Part shown: positions 8,833-17,510 of the stretch, piece by piece
Position numbering within the stretch: the first letter of the stretch is position 1
How the letters are laid out: each line of letters starts with the position of its first letter
Assembly (NCBI RefSeq): GCF_018417635.1
Contig: NZ_CP071007.1
Coordinates: 2,790,501-2,854,500 of the forward strand
DNA length: 64,000 nt
Direction: 5' to 3'
Origin: Pseudomonas sp. SORT22
GTDB lineage: Bacteria; Pseudomonadota; Gammaproteobacteria; Pseudomonadales; Pseudomonadaceae
Made by a program: the position numbers and the translations under genes
The notes under the pieces: model-generated
The model's input: only the letters and a program-made list of their open reading frames with translations
What the model was told of the DNA's origin: nothing
Database searches by the model: none

Positions 8833-8862
8833 CTCACTGTCGCGTTTGAACGCGACAGTGAG
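8833..8862. promoter_or_regulatory. 30-bp palindrome upstream of the ydeI-like gene
   Basis: Perfect 14-bp arms CTCACTGTCGCGTT and AACGCGACAGTGAG are separated by TG. The element sits between the end of the MFS gene and the start of the ydeI-like gene, both on the minus strand. No T-run follows on the minus strand, so it is a poor intrinsic terminator; an operator for a dimeric repressor, or a hairpin in the ydeI-like leader, fits better. Confidence 0.5.
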
Positions 8863-8913
8863 AATAGATTCAGTACAGAAGGTCTAGCTATTGGCCACGG
8901 GTCTGTCCAGCGG

Positions 8914-10140
8914 CTAGGCGGGTTGGGCTGCCAGGCGATTGCTGACGTTACGCCCCAGCACCAGCACCGTGACGAAACCGCAGCCCACCAGGGCCGTGGC
9001 CAGGCTCAGCAGCACCGAGCTGCCCAGCTGGTCGACGATCTGCCCGCCGAAGAACGAGCCCAGCGCGATGATCACCTGGAACATGGCGACAAACAGGGGC
9101 ATGCCGCGTTCGACATCCTTGGGTGCGACCACAAACATCCAGATGCTGGCACAGGCCGGGAAGGCGCCGAAGGCGAAGCCCCAGAGCGCGATCAGCAGCG
9201 CTGCGCCGGTCATGCCGGTGGCGAAGTAGGGGAACAGCGCGGTGCTGATGGCGATCATCAGGGCGACCAGCATCAGGGTGTGACGCACGCTGCGGTTGGC
9301 GGCGAAACCGGCAAAGATATTGCCCGCCACCCCGGCCACACCATACAGCAGCAACAGTGAGCCAATGGTCGGTCCATCGAAGCCGGCACTCTGTTTGAAG
9401 AACGGTGCGACGTAGGTGTAGGCGGCAAAATGCGCCAGGCCAATCAGCAATACCGCAATCAAGCCAACCCGGGCCTGTGGATTGATAAACAGGGCCGGCA
9501 GGTCACTGATGCGAATGGCCTTGTCGGGATTGAGCCGCGGCAGCAGGAAGACCTGCGCCAGCAGCACCGGCACGCCGACCAGCGCAGTGACCAGGAAGGT
9601 CATGCGCCAGCCCATCAAGCCACTGAGCCAGGTGCCGACGGGCACGCCCAGCACGGTGGCCAGGGTCACACCGACCATGATGATCGAAGTGGCCTGGGCC
9701 ACGCCCACGCCCTTGGGCGCCAGGCGGCCGCTGAGGGCAATGGCCGTCGCCCAGAAACCGCCGATACTCACGCCTAGCAGAACGCGGCCGAACAGCAGCA
9801 GACTGAAGTCGCTGGCGTAGGCCACCACAGCGTTGGCGATGATCATGATCAGCGTCAGGCCGATCAGCAGATAACGCCGGTCCAGCGCGCCAATGCCCAC
9901 CGACAGCAAGGGCGCGGCGAGGGCGGCCATTATACCGGGCAGGGTAACCATCAGCCCGGCCTGGCCGGCACTGATGCCCAGGTCGCTGGCGACATCGTTG
10001 AGCACGCCCACCGGCAGAAACTCACTGGTTACCAGGGCGAAGGCACCCACGGCGACCGAGAGAATCGCCAGCCACTGCTGCTTGACGCTCTGTTGATTAT
10101 GTTCGGGAAGGCCGTGACGGCCTTGGCTTGCGCTTGGCAT
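8914..10140 (-). CDS. MFS transporter, DHA1-type efflux family
   Basis: A 408-residue membrane protein with about 12 membrane segments, beginning WLAILSVAVGAFALVTSEFLPVG, the pattern of AraJ/PbuE/sugar-efflux type exporters. The loop motif is the relaxed form GIGALDRRYLL, and GVSIGGFWATAIALSG is the fifth segment. It probably exports a small metabolite or drug by proton antiport; the substrate is unknown. The frame is open to 10260, but the ATG at 10140 is the natural family start. It precedes the ydeI-like gene on the same strand, with about 100 bp and a palindrome between them. Confidence 0.86.
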   Translation of the reverse strand: MPSASQGRHGLPEHNQQSVKQQWLAILSVAVGAFALVTSEFLPVGVLNDVASDLGISAGQAGLMVTLPGIMAALAAPLLSVGIGALDRRYLLIGLTLIMIIANAVVAYASDFSLLLFGRVLLGVSIGGFWATAIALSGRLAPKGVGVAQATSIIMVGVTLATVLGVPVGTWLSGLMGWRMTFLVTALVGVPVLLAQVFLLPRLNPDKAIRISDLPALFINPQARVGLIAVLLIGLAHFAAYTYVAPFFKQSAGFDGPTIGSLLLLYGVAGVAGNIFAGFAANRSVRHTLMLVALMIAISTALFPYFATGMTGAALLIALWGFAFGAFPACASIWMFVVAPKDVERGMPLFVAMFQVIIALGSFFGGQIVDQLGSSVLLSLATALVGCGFVTVLVLGRNVSNRLAAQPA

Positions 10141-10358
10141 GGTGCGGGGTTCCAAGGGGGGATATCGCCTGGGGCAGGCGAGGGGAGCGGGGGAAATCTG
10201 CAGGCGATTATAGGGGGTGGTTGTGGCAAGCAGACAGCTGGGGTACTCGATAGTAATCATCAGTGTGATTGATGAGGGCGTCGTTCAGGCAAGGCTTGGC
10301 CTTGTACTCACTCGGGTTGCGAGTGCGTTGAACAGTTGGCGCAGGTTCTGAAGTGCTT

Positions 10359-11273
10359 TCAGAGGCTGTCCGGATCGCCGAAGAACATTTGAATCCGCGA
10401 CCGCAACCACCGCTCCCCCGGATCATTGTCCTGCGACCCGCGCCAGGCCATGTGCAGTTCGAAGGTCTGCACCTCGAGCGGCGGGTCTTCGGCGCGCAGG
10501 CCGCCGGCGGCGGTCAGCACTTCGGCGGTGTAGTCGGGGACGGTGGCGATGATGTCGGTGCCGGTCAGCAGGCTGCCCAGGCCGTTGAACTGCGGTACGG
10601 CAAGGACCACGTGGCGCTTGCGCCCGACCTTTTCCAGGGTTTCGTCCATGAACCCGCCCAGGTCGCCAGCAAACGACACCAGGGCATGGGGGCGGGCGCA
10701 GAAGTCGTCGAGGCTCAGGCTCCCGGGCATGCTGTCGGCACGCAGGACCTTGGGCTTGCTGCGTCGCAGCACCTTGCGCTTGGCGTTGGCCGGCAGGTCG
10801 TTGGTCCAGCTCACGCCGACCGAGATTTCTCCCGAGGCCAGCAATGCCGGCATCAGCAGGTAGTTGACCCGGCGCACCACCAGGACGATGCCCGGGGCTT
10901 CGGCGCGCACGCGCTTGAGCAGTTGCGGCAGCAGGGCGAATTCGGCATCGTCCGACAGGCCGATGCGAAACACCGCGGTGCTGGTCGCCGGGTCAAAATC
11001 CGCTGCGCGGCTGACTGCGGTGGAGATCGAGTCCAGCGCCGGCGACAGCAGGGCGAAGATCTCCACCGCCCGCGCCGAGGGTTCCATGCTGCGCCCGGTG
11101 CGCACGAACAACGGGTCGTCGAACAGGTTGCGCAGGCGCGACAGGGCGGCGCTGATGGCCGGCTGGCCGAGGAAGAGTTTTTCCGCCGCGCGGGTCACGC
11201 TACGCTCGTGCATCAGGGTCTCGAAGACGATCAGCAGGTTCAGGTCGACGCGGCGCAAGTCGTTACGGTTCAT
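10359..11273 (-). CDS. LysR-family transcriptional regulator
   Basis: A 304-residue regulator. The N-terminal winged helix-turn-helix reads LNLLIVFETLMHERSVTRAAEKLFLGQPAISAALSRLRNLF (residues about 10-50, given here by its ends and key residues), followed by a periplasmic-binding-protein-like effector domain. It is divergent from the oxidoreductase gene at 11473, with a perfect LysR-type dyad between the two. Control of that gene and autoregulation are likely. The effector is not known. Confidence 0.9.
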   Translation of the reverse strand: MNRNDLRRVDLNLLIVFETLMHERSVTRAAEKLFLGQPAISAALSRLRNLFDDPLFVRTGRSMEPSARAVEIFALLSPALDSISTAVSRAADFDPATSTAVFRIGLSDDAEFALLPQLLKRVRAEAPGIVLVVRRVNYLLMPALLASGEISVGVSWTNDLPANAKRKVLRRSKPKVLRADSMPGSLSLDDFCARPHALVSFAGDLGGFMDETLEKVGRKRHVVLAVPQFNGLGSLLTGTDIIATVPDYTAEVLTAAGGLRAEDPPLEVQTFELHMAWRGSQDNDPGERWLRSRIQMFFGDPDSL

Positions 11274-11347
11274 CGGCTCGGCTTCACAAGGCGGATGGGG
11301 CAGGGGTGAATCTTACGGGTAAAGGCTGCTACCCTGCACCGCATAAT

Positions 11348-11372
11348 TTGATGGACGCTGCATTACCATCAA
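11348..11372. promoter_or_regulatory. LysR-type operator (TTGATGG-N11-CCATCAA)
   Basis: Inverted 7-bp arms TTGATGG (11348-11354) and CCATCAA (11366-11372) are separated by exactly 11 bases, the classic T-N11-A geometry of LysR sites. It lies in the divergent intergenic region, 75 bp upstream of the LysR start and 100 bp upstream of the oxidoreductase start. Confidence 0.65.
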
Positions 11373-11472
11373 TCAATGACAAGCATGTTGACTATTAATG
11401 GCCACTGATGGTCTAACCGTCAAAGCCCGGATAGAGTTCAGGGCATTAGAGGTTCAATTGGCGAGGTTTGCG

Positions 11473-12498
11473 ATGTCCCGCATGATCCGTTTCCACAAGT
11501 TCGGCCCGGCCGAGGTGCTCAAGATCGAAGAGCAGGCCCCGGCGCAACCGGCGGCTGGCGAGGTGCAGATTCGCGTTGAAGCGATCGGCATCAGCTGGTA
11601 CGACGTGCTCTGGCGGCAGAACCTGGCGCCGTCCCAGGCGCGTCTGCCTGCCGGTATCGGACACGAGATGGCGGGTGTGGTTACAGCCGTGGGCGAAGGT
11701 GTCGATGACCTGGCGGTCGGCGACAAGGTTGCCAGCTTTCCGGCCAGCAGTGCCAACGAGCATCCGGTGTACGGCGAAGTCATCGTCATGCCGCGCAATG
11801 CCCTGACCCGTTACCCCGAGATTCTCTCGCCGGTCGAGGCCAGCGTGCACTACACGCCGCTGCTGATCGCCTACTTTGCCTTCGTCGACCTGGCGCGGGC
11901 CAAGGCCGGGCAAACCGCGCTGATCACCGACGCCAGCCACTGCGCAGGCCCGGCCTTCGTGCAACTGGGCAAGGCCCTGGGCCTTAAGGTGTTTGCCGCG
12001 ACCAAAGAGGCCGAGCAGCGCGACTACCTGATCAAGCTCGGCGCCGACAAGGTGATCGTCACCGAAGAGCAGGACCTGCTCATGCAGATCAACAAGTACA
12101 CCGACAACCGCGGTGTCGATATGGTCCTCGACGGCCTTGGCGGGCCGCAGATGGCCTTGCTCGGTGATGCCCTGGCACCGCGTGGCAGCCTGGTGCTGTA
12201 TGGCCTGCAAGGCGGCAACCAGACGCCGTTCCCGGCCTGTGCGGCGTTCCAGAAGAACATCCAGTTCTTCGTGCATTGCGTCGGCAACTTCACCGGCAAG
12301 CCGGAGCTGGGCATCAGCCAGGACCAGGTGGCGCTGCAGCGTGCCCTGCGCGATATCAACCAGTTCACCGCCGACAAGCTGCTGACGCCGCTGATCATCA
12401 AGACCTACCCGTTCGAGAAGGTGGTCGAGGCGCACCGCTACATGGACGAATGCCCGTGCGGTGGCCGGCTGGTGCTGGACTTGTCGCAGGCGGAGTAA
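11473..12498 (+). CDS. Medium-chain dehydrogenase/reductase, quinone-oxidoreductase-like
   Basis: A 341-residue MDR-superfamily enzyme. The N-terminal GroES-like domain keeps GHEMAGVV, and the Rossmann domain carries TALITDASHCAGPAF in place of the usual glycine-rich loop, then DMVLDGLGGPQ. The catalytic-zinc cysteine normally found near residue 40 is replaced (ISWYDVLW), so it is probably a zinc-free NADPH:quinone oxidoreductase or enone reductase although databases often name such proteins zinc-dependent alcohol dehydrogenases. The ATG at 11473 is the natural start. The divergent LysR gene is its probable regulator. Confidence 0.85.
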   Translation: MSRMIRFHKFGPAEVLKIEEQAPAQPAAGEVQIRVEAIGISWYDVLWRQNLAPSQARLPAGIGHEMAGVVTAVGEGVDDLAVGDKVASFPASSANEHPVYGEVIVMPRNALTRYPEILSPVEASVHYTPLLIAYFAFVDLARAKAGQTALITDASHCAGPAFVQLGKALGLKVFAATKEAEQRDYLIKLGADKVIVTEEQDLLMQINKYTDNRGVDMVLDGLGGPQMALLGDALAPRGSLVLYGLQGGNQTPFPACAAFQKNIQFFVHCVGNFTGKPELGISQDQVALQRALRDINQFTADKLLTPLIIKTYPFEKVVEAHRYMDECPCGGRLVLDLSQAE

Positions 12499-12523
12499 AC
12501 GCAGCACGACTGTCCATCACGGC

Positions 12524-12553
12524 AAAAGCCCGAGCATTGACTCGGGCTTTTTT
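12524..12553 (+). terminator. Intrinsic terminator
   Basis: A GC-rich stem AAAGCCCGAG / CTCGGGCTTT with a six-base loop CATTGA ends in a T-run. It lies about 25 bases after the oxidoreductase stop codon and is a textbook rho-independent terminator. Confidence 0.92.
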
Positions 12554-12990
12554 GTGGGTATTTCCCAGGGTTGTTTAGGATATTTCCGAGGTAACTTTGC
12601 CTGCTGGCGCTTGCCTGCTTGCGCTATGTTTGTGCAATAGGAAAAAGCACAGGCAGCCTGTCTGATTATCGGTATTGTCGAAGATGAATCTGAATGGTTT
12701 TTTTACCGTGATCTGTATCTTTTATTCGCGGGGCAACGCCCGATAATAGTTCTTCAATAGTCGTCTCACGGAGCGAGGCATGATGGGTCGTAAGCCAGGG
12801 GTTAAAGGCGCTGTGCTGCCGGACTGGGGGAGGGGAGAACGATGGTGAGCAAGAGCTTCTGAAGTTATTTCCGTAGGAAGTTGTAGGAAGTTTCTGAGGA
12901 TAAGCTTATTTATCCTTCTTTGCTGATTGAAAGTTCTTCGATGGAATCTTTTTCTTTCAGGTGGCCGTTTATTGAAATCGGGTAGGCGTT
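12554..12990. other. Intergenic region, 437 bp
   Basis: An AT-richer stretch between the terminator and the unknown gene at 12991. It must contain the promoter of the following operon. I see no RNA gene or known operator. One short open frame with a GGAG site (12780-12848) is listed separately. Confidence 0.4.
12780..12848 (+). CDS. Candidate 22-residue small ORF or leader peptide
   Basis: ATG ATG at 12780 follows GGAGCGAGGC, giving a usable ribosome binding site. The frame reads MMGRKPGVKGAVLPDWGRGE then RW and stops at 12848. It is basic and ends in aromatic residues. It lies about 140 bp upstream of the unknown gene at 12991. It may be a leader peptide or chance; no homologue is recognised. 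Confidence 0.2.
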   Translation: MMGRKPGVKGAVLPDWGRGERW

Positions 12991-14484
12991 ATGAGCAGCA
13001 TTCACGATCAAGCCATGCAGTATATCTACCAGCAAGTATTGGCGCGCTTGCTGGAGCATTTGTCCCAGGCCCAGCGGGCCTCTTTGCAGTTATTGATTCA
13101 ACGCTTGATTGTCGCGGCGGGCGGTGCCGAGCGCATCAACGGCTTCAGGCTGATGTTCGCCCATGATGGCAGCCAGAATGCCAGCCATGCCCTGGCCTGC
13201 CTGCGCGCGGCGCAACTGAGCATTGCCGCGCGCTCGCCGGGCACCTTCGAGCTGCGTATCGCCGTGGTGCGCCAGGCCGGCATGAGTACTACGGCCTTGA
13301 ACAATATCGAGCAGGGCTTCTCGGCGCTGTTTCTGCACGATGATCCGCGGGTCGAGCTGCTGATGCTCGATGACCAGCAGTTGCTGCCATTCGACCGCCG
13401 CCACGCTATTTCCCAGAGCCAGCAACTGGCCGAGCGTCACGAATTGCTGTTGTTCGGGCATTTGCTCGCTGGCGGGCCACGGGCCGGTTTCGGTAGCCAT
13501 GGCACCCTGCGCCTTGCCGAGCTGTGCCGTCAGGCCATCGGCTGGCGCGGCGGTGTCGATGCCATCATCACCGCCCAGCCGCTGCCCGAGCGCCGGCGTC
13601 TGCTGGCCTGGAGCCGCCGCGCCCTGCGCGAGGAAGACCTGCTGTGCATCCGGCCGATTCACAGTTGTGCCACGTCGCTGTGCGAGGGCATGAGCGAGTT
13701 GCGCCAGCGTTACCTGCAGCAGCTGTACGGCCAGGCCCGGCCCATGGCTACCGGGCCCAACGGCGATTACTGTGCGCCGGCGATGCGCTTCATCATCATC
13801 GATGACCTGGTGCATGACCCCGACCTGCCGTATGACGAGCGCCTGAACCGCTTTCTGGGCTGTCGCTTCGACGAGCAGTACTTTGCCTGCGCGCAGGCGG
13901 GCACCGCCAACCCGCTGTTGCTGGCGCACCTGAGCGGGCTGCACGGGCAGTTCATCGAAGACAGCGACTACCGCGAAGGCGTCGATGCCTACCTGCGCCA
14001 GGCGCGCCAGCGCATGCAACGCAAGGGCCTGCCGCGCACGTTGCAGGTGCGCCTGCTGGGCCGCTGGCAGCACGCCGAGCAGTTACAGCAACGCCGTAGC
14101 CAGGCCAGCGACTTCGCCTTGCAGGCCTACGGCTTGAGCGAAGCGCAGCTGGTCTGCCAGTTGTTTGCGCCGTTTGTTTCCCGGGGCCTGCGCCTTGAGG
14201 TGTTTTTGCGCCGCTGTCACCCCGGCATGCTGGTGGCCTTGCCTTACCTGCACAAGGCCCTGCAACGATTACCGGCGCCGGAGCCGGTGGTGCAGTGGAT
14301 GGTCGACATCAGTGGCCTGGACCTGCCACTGCTGCAGATGCTCTATCTGCGTGAACCGGAAAGCTGGGCCCGGCCGCGTTCGTTGCTGGCGCGAATCCAG
14401 GGCCGCGGCGCCGACCTGCGCCACCTGCGCGTGCAGCCGCCGTCCCGGGCCTGGCTCAAGGCAGAGCAGCCAGGCCGGTACTGA
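12991..14484 (+). CDS. Protein of unknown function paired with a MocR-like regulator
   Basis: A 497-residue soluble protein with no signal peptide or membrane segment. I do not recognise a domain. It is rich in Leu, Arg and Gln. Notable segments are FRLMFAHDGSQNASHALACL near the N-terminus, MRFIIIDDLVHDPDLPYDERLNRFLGCRF in the middle (quoted here in two parts by its ends), and a Leu-rich C-terminal third. The stop codon overlaps the start of the MocR-like gene by one base, so the two are almost certainly translated together and work in the same process. The start at 12991 is assigned on frame; its ribosome binding site is weak. Confidence 0.7.
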   Translation: MSSIHDQAMQYIYQQVLARLLEHLSQAQRASLQLLIQRLIVAAGGAERINGFRLMFAHDGSQNASHALACLRAAQLSIAARSPGTFELRIAVVRQAGMSTTALNNIEQGFSALFLHDDPRVELLMLDDQQLLPFDRRHAISQSQQLAERHELLLFGHLLAGGPRAGFGSHGTLRLAELCRQAIGWRGGVDAIITAQPLPERRRLLAWSRRALREEDLLCIRPIHSCATSLCEGMSELRQRYLQQLYGQARPMATGPNGDYCAPAMRFIIIDDLVHDPDLPYDERLNRFLGCRFDEQYFACAQAGTANPLLLAHLSGLHGQFIEDSDYREGVDAYLRQARQRMQRKGLPRTLQVRLLGRWQHAEQLQQRRSQASDFALQAYGLSEAQLVCQLFAPFVSRGLRLEVFLRRCHPGMLVALPYLHKALQRLPAPEPVVQWMVDISGLDLPLLQMLYLREPESWARPRSLLARIQGRGADLRHLRVQPPSRAWLKAEQPGRY

Positions 14485-15887
14485 TGAAAGCCCCGCACAG
14501 TAGCGAGTTCGCCTACCGGGCGGTGTATCGCTACCTGGTTGAGCTGATCGAGCAGATGGCGCCGGGCAGCTACAGCCGGATGCCGTCGTTGCGCGACCTG
14601 GCCCAGCGCCTGAACGTGTCGATTTCGACGGTCCAGTACGCCTATTCGCTGCTTGAGCACGAAGGGCGGGTGCAGCCGGTGCCCAAGTCGGGCTACTACG
14701 CCAGGGGGCCGGCCCTTGAGCCGGCACGGCCCAGCGCTGGCGATCTGCTCCAGGATTTGCAGCAGCACGCCAACTCGGCGCGCATGCTGGTGCTCAGCGG
14801 CGGCCAGGAGCAGGCGCCGCAGTCGCTGGAGGCAACCTTGCTGGGCATCGAGCGCCAGTTGCTGCGCCAGTACCCGCGCCTGGGCGGCGCCCCCCAGCCC
14901 TGTGGCGAGCTGGAACTGCGCACCGCCCTGGCGGCGCGCTATACCCGCTCGGCGCAGTTGTACTGGAGCGCCGAGGATGTCTACCTGGCGCTGGACCTGC
15001 GCTCGTTGCTGGAGACCACCCTGGCCGCCCTTGAGCTGCACAACAGCGCCGTGGTGGTGACCACGCCCTGTTCCTGGCGCTTGCTGCGGGTGTTTCAGGC
15101 GGCGCGGATACGGGTGCTTGAAGTGCCCTTGCAGGCCGACGGCGGCCTTGATCTCGAGCGCTTTGCCCGGCTGCTGCGCGACGAGCCGGTGCGCCTGGCG
15201 ATGCTGGCCTCGCGCCTGAGCCTGCCCCATGGCAGCATCATGCCCGAGGCCGCGCGCCAGGCCGTGGCCAGGTTGCTCAACCAGCACGGCGTGTGGCTGC
15301 TGGAAAACGACCTGGACAGCGAACTGTGCCTCAGCCCAGGCTCTGGCGCTGACCTGCGCGAACTGGTCGACCCGCAGCGCCTGCTGGTGTTCTCGTCGCT
15401 GGAGCGCAGCGTTGGCGCCGAAGCGCCTTACGCCTTCCTGCTGTCGCGCCAGTGGCACGGGCCCTTGCTGCGCCAGTTCCTGTTGCGCGGGTTTCGCCTG
15501 CCGCCGTTGCGCCAGCAAGCCGTGGCCAGGCTGTACAGCAAGGGCCGTGTCGATGTGCACCTGGAGCAACTGCGGGCGCGTCTGCACGAGCGCCTGGGCC
15601 TCCTGTACCGGCAGATGCAGCTGTACCTGGGCTCGCAGCTGGAGTTCCAGATGCCCGCCGGCGGTGGCTGCATCTGGGCCCGGGTATGCGCCCCGGTAGA
15701 GACCCGGCCGTTGTTCCATCGCCTGCTGCAGCAGGGCTTGGTGATTGCCCCGGGCGAGCTGTTCAGCCTGCAGGGCGATTTTCGCCAGCACCTGCGCCTG
15801 GGCTGGCCAGCCGGGCCGCAAGGGGACTTGCCCTACGGCTTGAGTGTGCTCAGTGATGAGTTGCGGCGCAGCAACGGTTTAAATTAG
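14484..15887 (+). CDS. GntR/MocR-like regulator with degenerate aminotransferase domain
   Basis: A 467-residue protein with an N-terminal GntR winged helix-turn-helix (about residues 10-75, MPSLRDLAQRLNVSISTVQ) and a C-terminal fold-type-I aminotransferase-like domain, the MocR/PdxR architecture. The aspartate region survives as ENDLDSEL. At the place where MocR proteins have the PLP-binding Ser-x-Ser-Lys, this one reads S304-S305-L306-E307-R308 with no lysine, so it probably cannot form the PLP Schiff base. It may bind another ligand or none. It overlaps the preceding unknown gene by one base and ends just before the FecI-like sigma gene. Confidence 0.85.
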   Translation: MKAPHSSEFAYRAVYRYLVELIEQMAPGSYSRMPSLRDLAQRLNVSISTVQYAYSLLEHEGRVQPVPKSGYYARGPALEPARPSAGDLLQDLQQHANSARMLVLSGGQEQAPQSLEATLLGIERQLLRQYPRLGGAPQPCGELELRTALAARYTRSAQLYWSAEDVYLALDLRSLLETTLAALELHNSAVVVTTPCSWRLLRVFQAARIRVLEVPLQADGGLDLERFARLLRDEPVRLAMLASRLSLPHGSIMPEAARQAVARLLNQHGVWLLENDLDSELCLSPGSGADLRELVDPQRLLVFSSLERSVGAEAPYAFLLSRQWHGPLLRQFLLRGFRLPPLRQQAVARLYSKGRVDVHLEQLRARLHERLGLLYRQMQLYLGSQLEFQMPAGGGCIWARVCAPVETRPLFHRLLQQGLVIAPGELFSLQGDFRQHLRLGWPAGPQGDLPYGLSVLSDELRRSNGLN

Positions 15888-15906
15888 TATTGAAAATCGT
15901 TATCAA
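15888..15906. promoter_or_regulatory. Probable Fur box upstream of fecI-like gene
   Basis: An AT-rich near-palindrome TTGAAAATCGTTATCAA sits immediately upstream of the FecI-like sigma gene, 20 bp before its ATG. Its TTATCAA half and TGAAAA half resemble Fur half sites. Iron repression of this sigma factor is expected from family knowledge. Confidence 0.5.
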
Positions 15907-15927
15907 TTACAAAAAAACCGCCACCCC

Positions 15928-16440
15928 ATGAGCGATGCGCTGCCTTCTGCCGACTCCCACCTGCGTACTGTCGAGGCGCTGTACAGTGGCCATCACGGCT
16001 GGCTGTACGCCAGGCTGCGCAAGCGCCTGGGCAATGCGCTGGATGCGGCAGACCTGGCGCAGGATACCTTCACCCGCATCCTCGCTTCGAAGGTGGCGGT
16101 GTTCGACAACCCGCGGGCGTATCTGAATTGCGTCGCTGGCGGCATTCTCGCCAACTGGTGCCAGCGCAAATCGCTGGAGCGCGCCTACCTGACGGCGCTG
16201 GCGCAACTGCCGGTGCCCGAGGCGCCGTCCCCTGAGCAGCGCCTGCTGGTGCTCGAGACCCTGCACGAAATCGATGCCATGCTCGATGCCCTGCCGGCGG
16301 TGGTCCGGCGCACCTTTTTGCTGTCGCAACTGAACGGCATGAAGTACGCCGAGATTGCCGAACAGCTCGGCGTTTCGCTGATCAGCGTCAAACGCTACAT
16401 GAAACAGGCCTTCTTGCAGTGCCTGACGCTGGTGGAGTGA
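15928..16440 (+). CDS. FecI-like ECF sigma factor
   Basis: A 170-residue extracytoplasmic-function sigma factor of the iron-starvation class. Region 2 contains ALDAADLAQDTFTRIL and region 4 ends with GMKYAEIAEQLGVSLISVKRYMKQAF, the helix-turn-helix that binds the -35 element. It overlaps the FecR-like gene by one base and is followed by a TonB-dependent receptor, the standard cell-surface signalling set. An AT-rich Fur-like site just upstream suggests repression by iron. It should direct transcription of the receptor gene at 17511. Confidence 0.92.
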   Translation: MSDALPSADSHLRTVEALYSGHHGWLYARLRKRLGNALDAADLAQDTFTRILASKVAVFDNPRAYLNCVAGGILANWCQRKSLERAYLTALAQLPVPEAPSPEQRLLVLETLHEIDAMLDALPAVVRRTFLLSQLNGMKYAEIAEQLGVSLISVKRYMKQAFLQCLTLVE

Positions 16441-17405
16441 TGACGTCAACCGCGATTGACCCGCAAGCGCTCGATGAAGCGGCGCAATGGCTGATGTGCC
16501 TGAGCGAAGGCGAGGCCTCTGAGGCTGAGCAGGCGGCGTGGGCGGCCTGGCGCACCAGCAGCGTCGAACGTGAGCGCGCCTGGCAGCGCGCCGAATTGTT
16601 GCTGGGCAAACTCGGCGGCTTGCCGCCGGCGCTGGCCATGTCGGCGCTCGATCGCCCGGCAGACCCGCGCCGGCGCGCCGCCATCGCCCGCCTGGCGTTG
16701 ATGCTCGCGGCAGTGCCAGCCGCCTGGGCCGGCTGGAAGGTCAGCGACGAGCAAGCGTGGATGGCCGACTACCGTTCTGCGCTGGGCGAGTGCCGCGAGT
16801 TGACCCTGGCCGACGGCACCCGGGTGTTCCTCAACACCGACTCGGCCATCGATGTGCGCTATGACGCGCAGCAGCGCTTCATCCAGTTGCTGCGTGGCGA
16901 AATCCTCGTGCACACCGCCACCGACCGCCAGCAGCCACCACGGCCGTTGCGGGTTGGCACCCGCGAAGGCCGCATGCAAGCGCTGGGCACGCGGTTTTGC
17001 GTGCGCGAGCAGGGCGGGCGGACTTACCTGGCGGTGCTCGAAGGGGCCGTCCGCATCGAACCGGCCAATGCACCCCCTGGCGCGGTGCAGGTTGTCCGCG
17101 CCGGAGAAAAGACCGACTTCGATGCCCACAGCAGCCGTGCACCACAGACGGTCGACGCCAGCATCAGCGCCTGGACCCAGGGCATGCTGCTTGCCGACCG
17201 CATGCGCCTGGAAGATTTTGCCGCCGAGCTTGGCCGTTATCGGCGCGGTTTCATCCGCTGCGACCCGCAGATCGCCGACCTGCGCGTATCGGGCGCGTTC
17301 CCGCTCAACGACAGCCAGCGCAGCTTGAACATGCTGGCAGCGACCTACCCGCTGGCGGTCAAGGCGCACCTGAACGGCTATTGGCTGTTGCTCACGCCGG
17401 CCTAA
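16440..17405 (+). CDS. FecR-like anti-sigma regulator
   Basis: A 321-residue inner-membrane regulator. The N-terminal cytoplasmic domain has the conserved AAQWLMCLSEGEASEAEQ pattern that binds the sigma factor. A single membrane segment lies near residues 82-98, with IARLALMLAAVPAAWAG. The periplasmic FecR domain follows, with LADGTRVFLNTDSAIDVRY and ALGTRFCVREQ. The C-terminal part should contact the receptor's signalling domain. The ATG overlaps the stop of the sigma gene; the family expectation is that the receptor signal converts this protein into an activator of the sigma factor. Confidence 0.92.
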   Translation: MTSTAIDPQALDEAAQWLMCLSEGEASEAEQAAWAAWRTSSVERERAWQRAELLLGKLGGLPPALAMSALDRPADPRRRAAIARLALMLAAVPAAWAGWKVSDEQAWMADYRSALGECRELTLADGTRVFLNTDSAIDVRYDAQQRFIQLLRGEILVHTATDRQQPPRPLRVGTREGRMQALGTRFCVREQGGRTYLAVLEGAVRIEPANAPPGAVQVVRAGEKTDFDAHSSRAPQTVDASISAWTQGMLLADRMRLEDFAAELGRYRRGFIRCDPQIADLRVSGAFPLNDSQRSLNMLAATYPLAVKAHLNGYWLLLTPA

Positions 17406-17510
17406 GTCAGGCGCAGGAAAATAAACCTGGCTGGCGCTGATACTTTTTTGCGTTTCGACTGGCAAGGGGAGTGCACCCCTCATTTATCCAGTCCAAAGGA
17501 TCCCTCAGTC

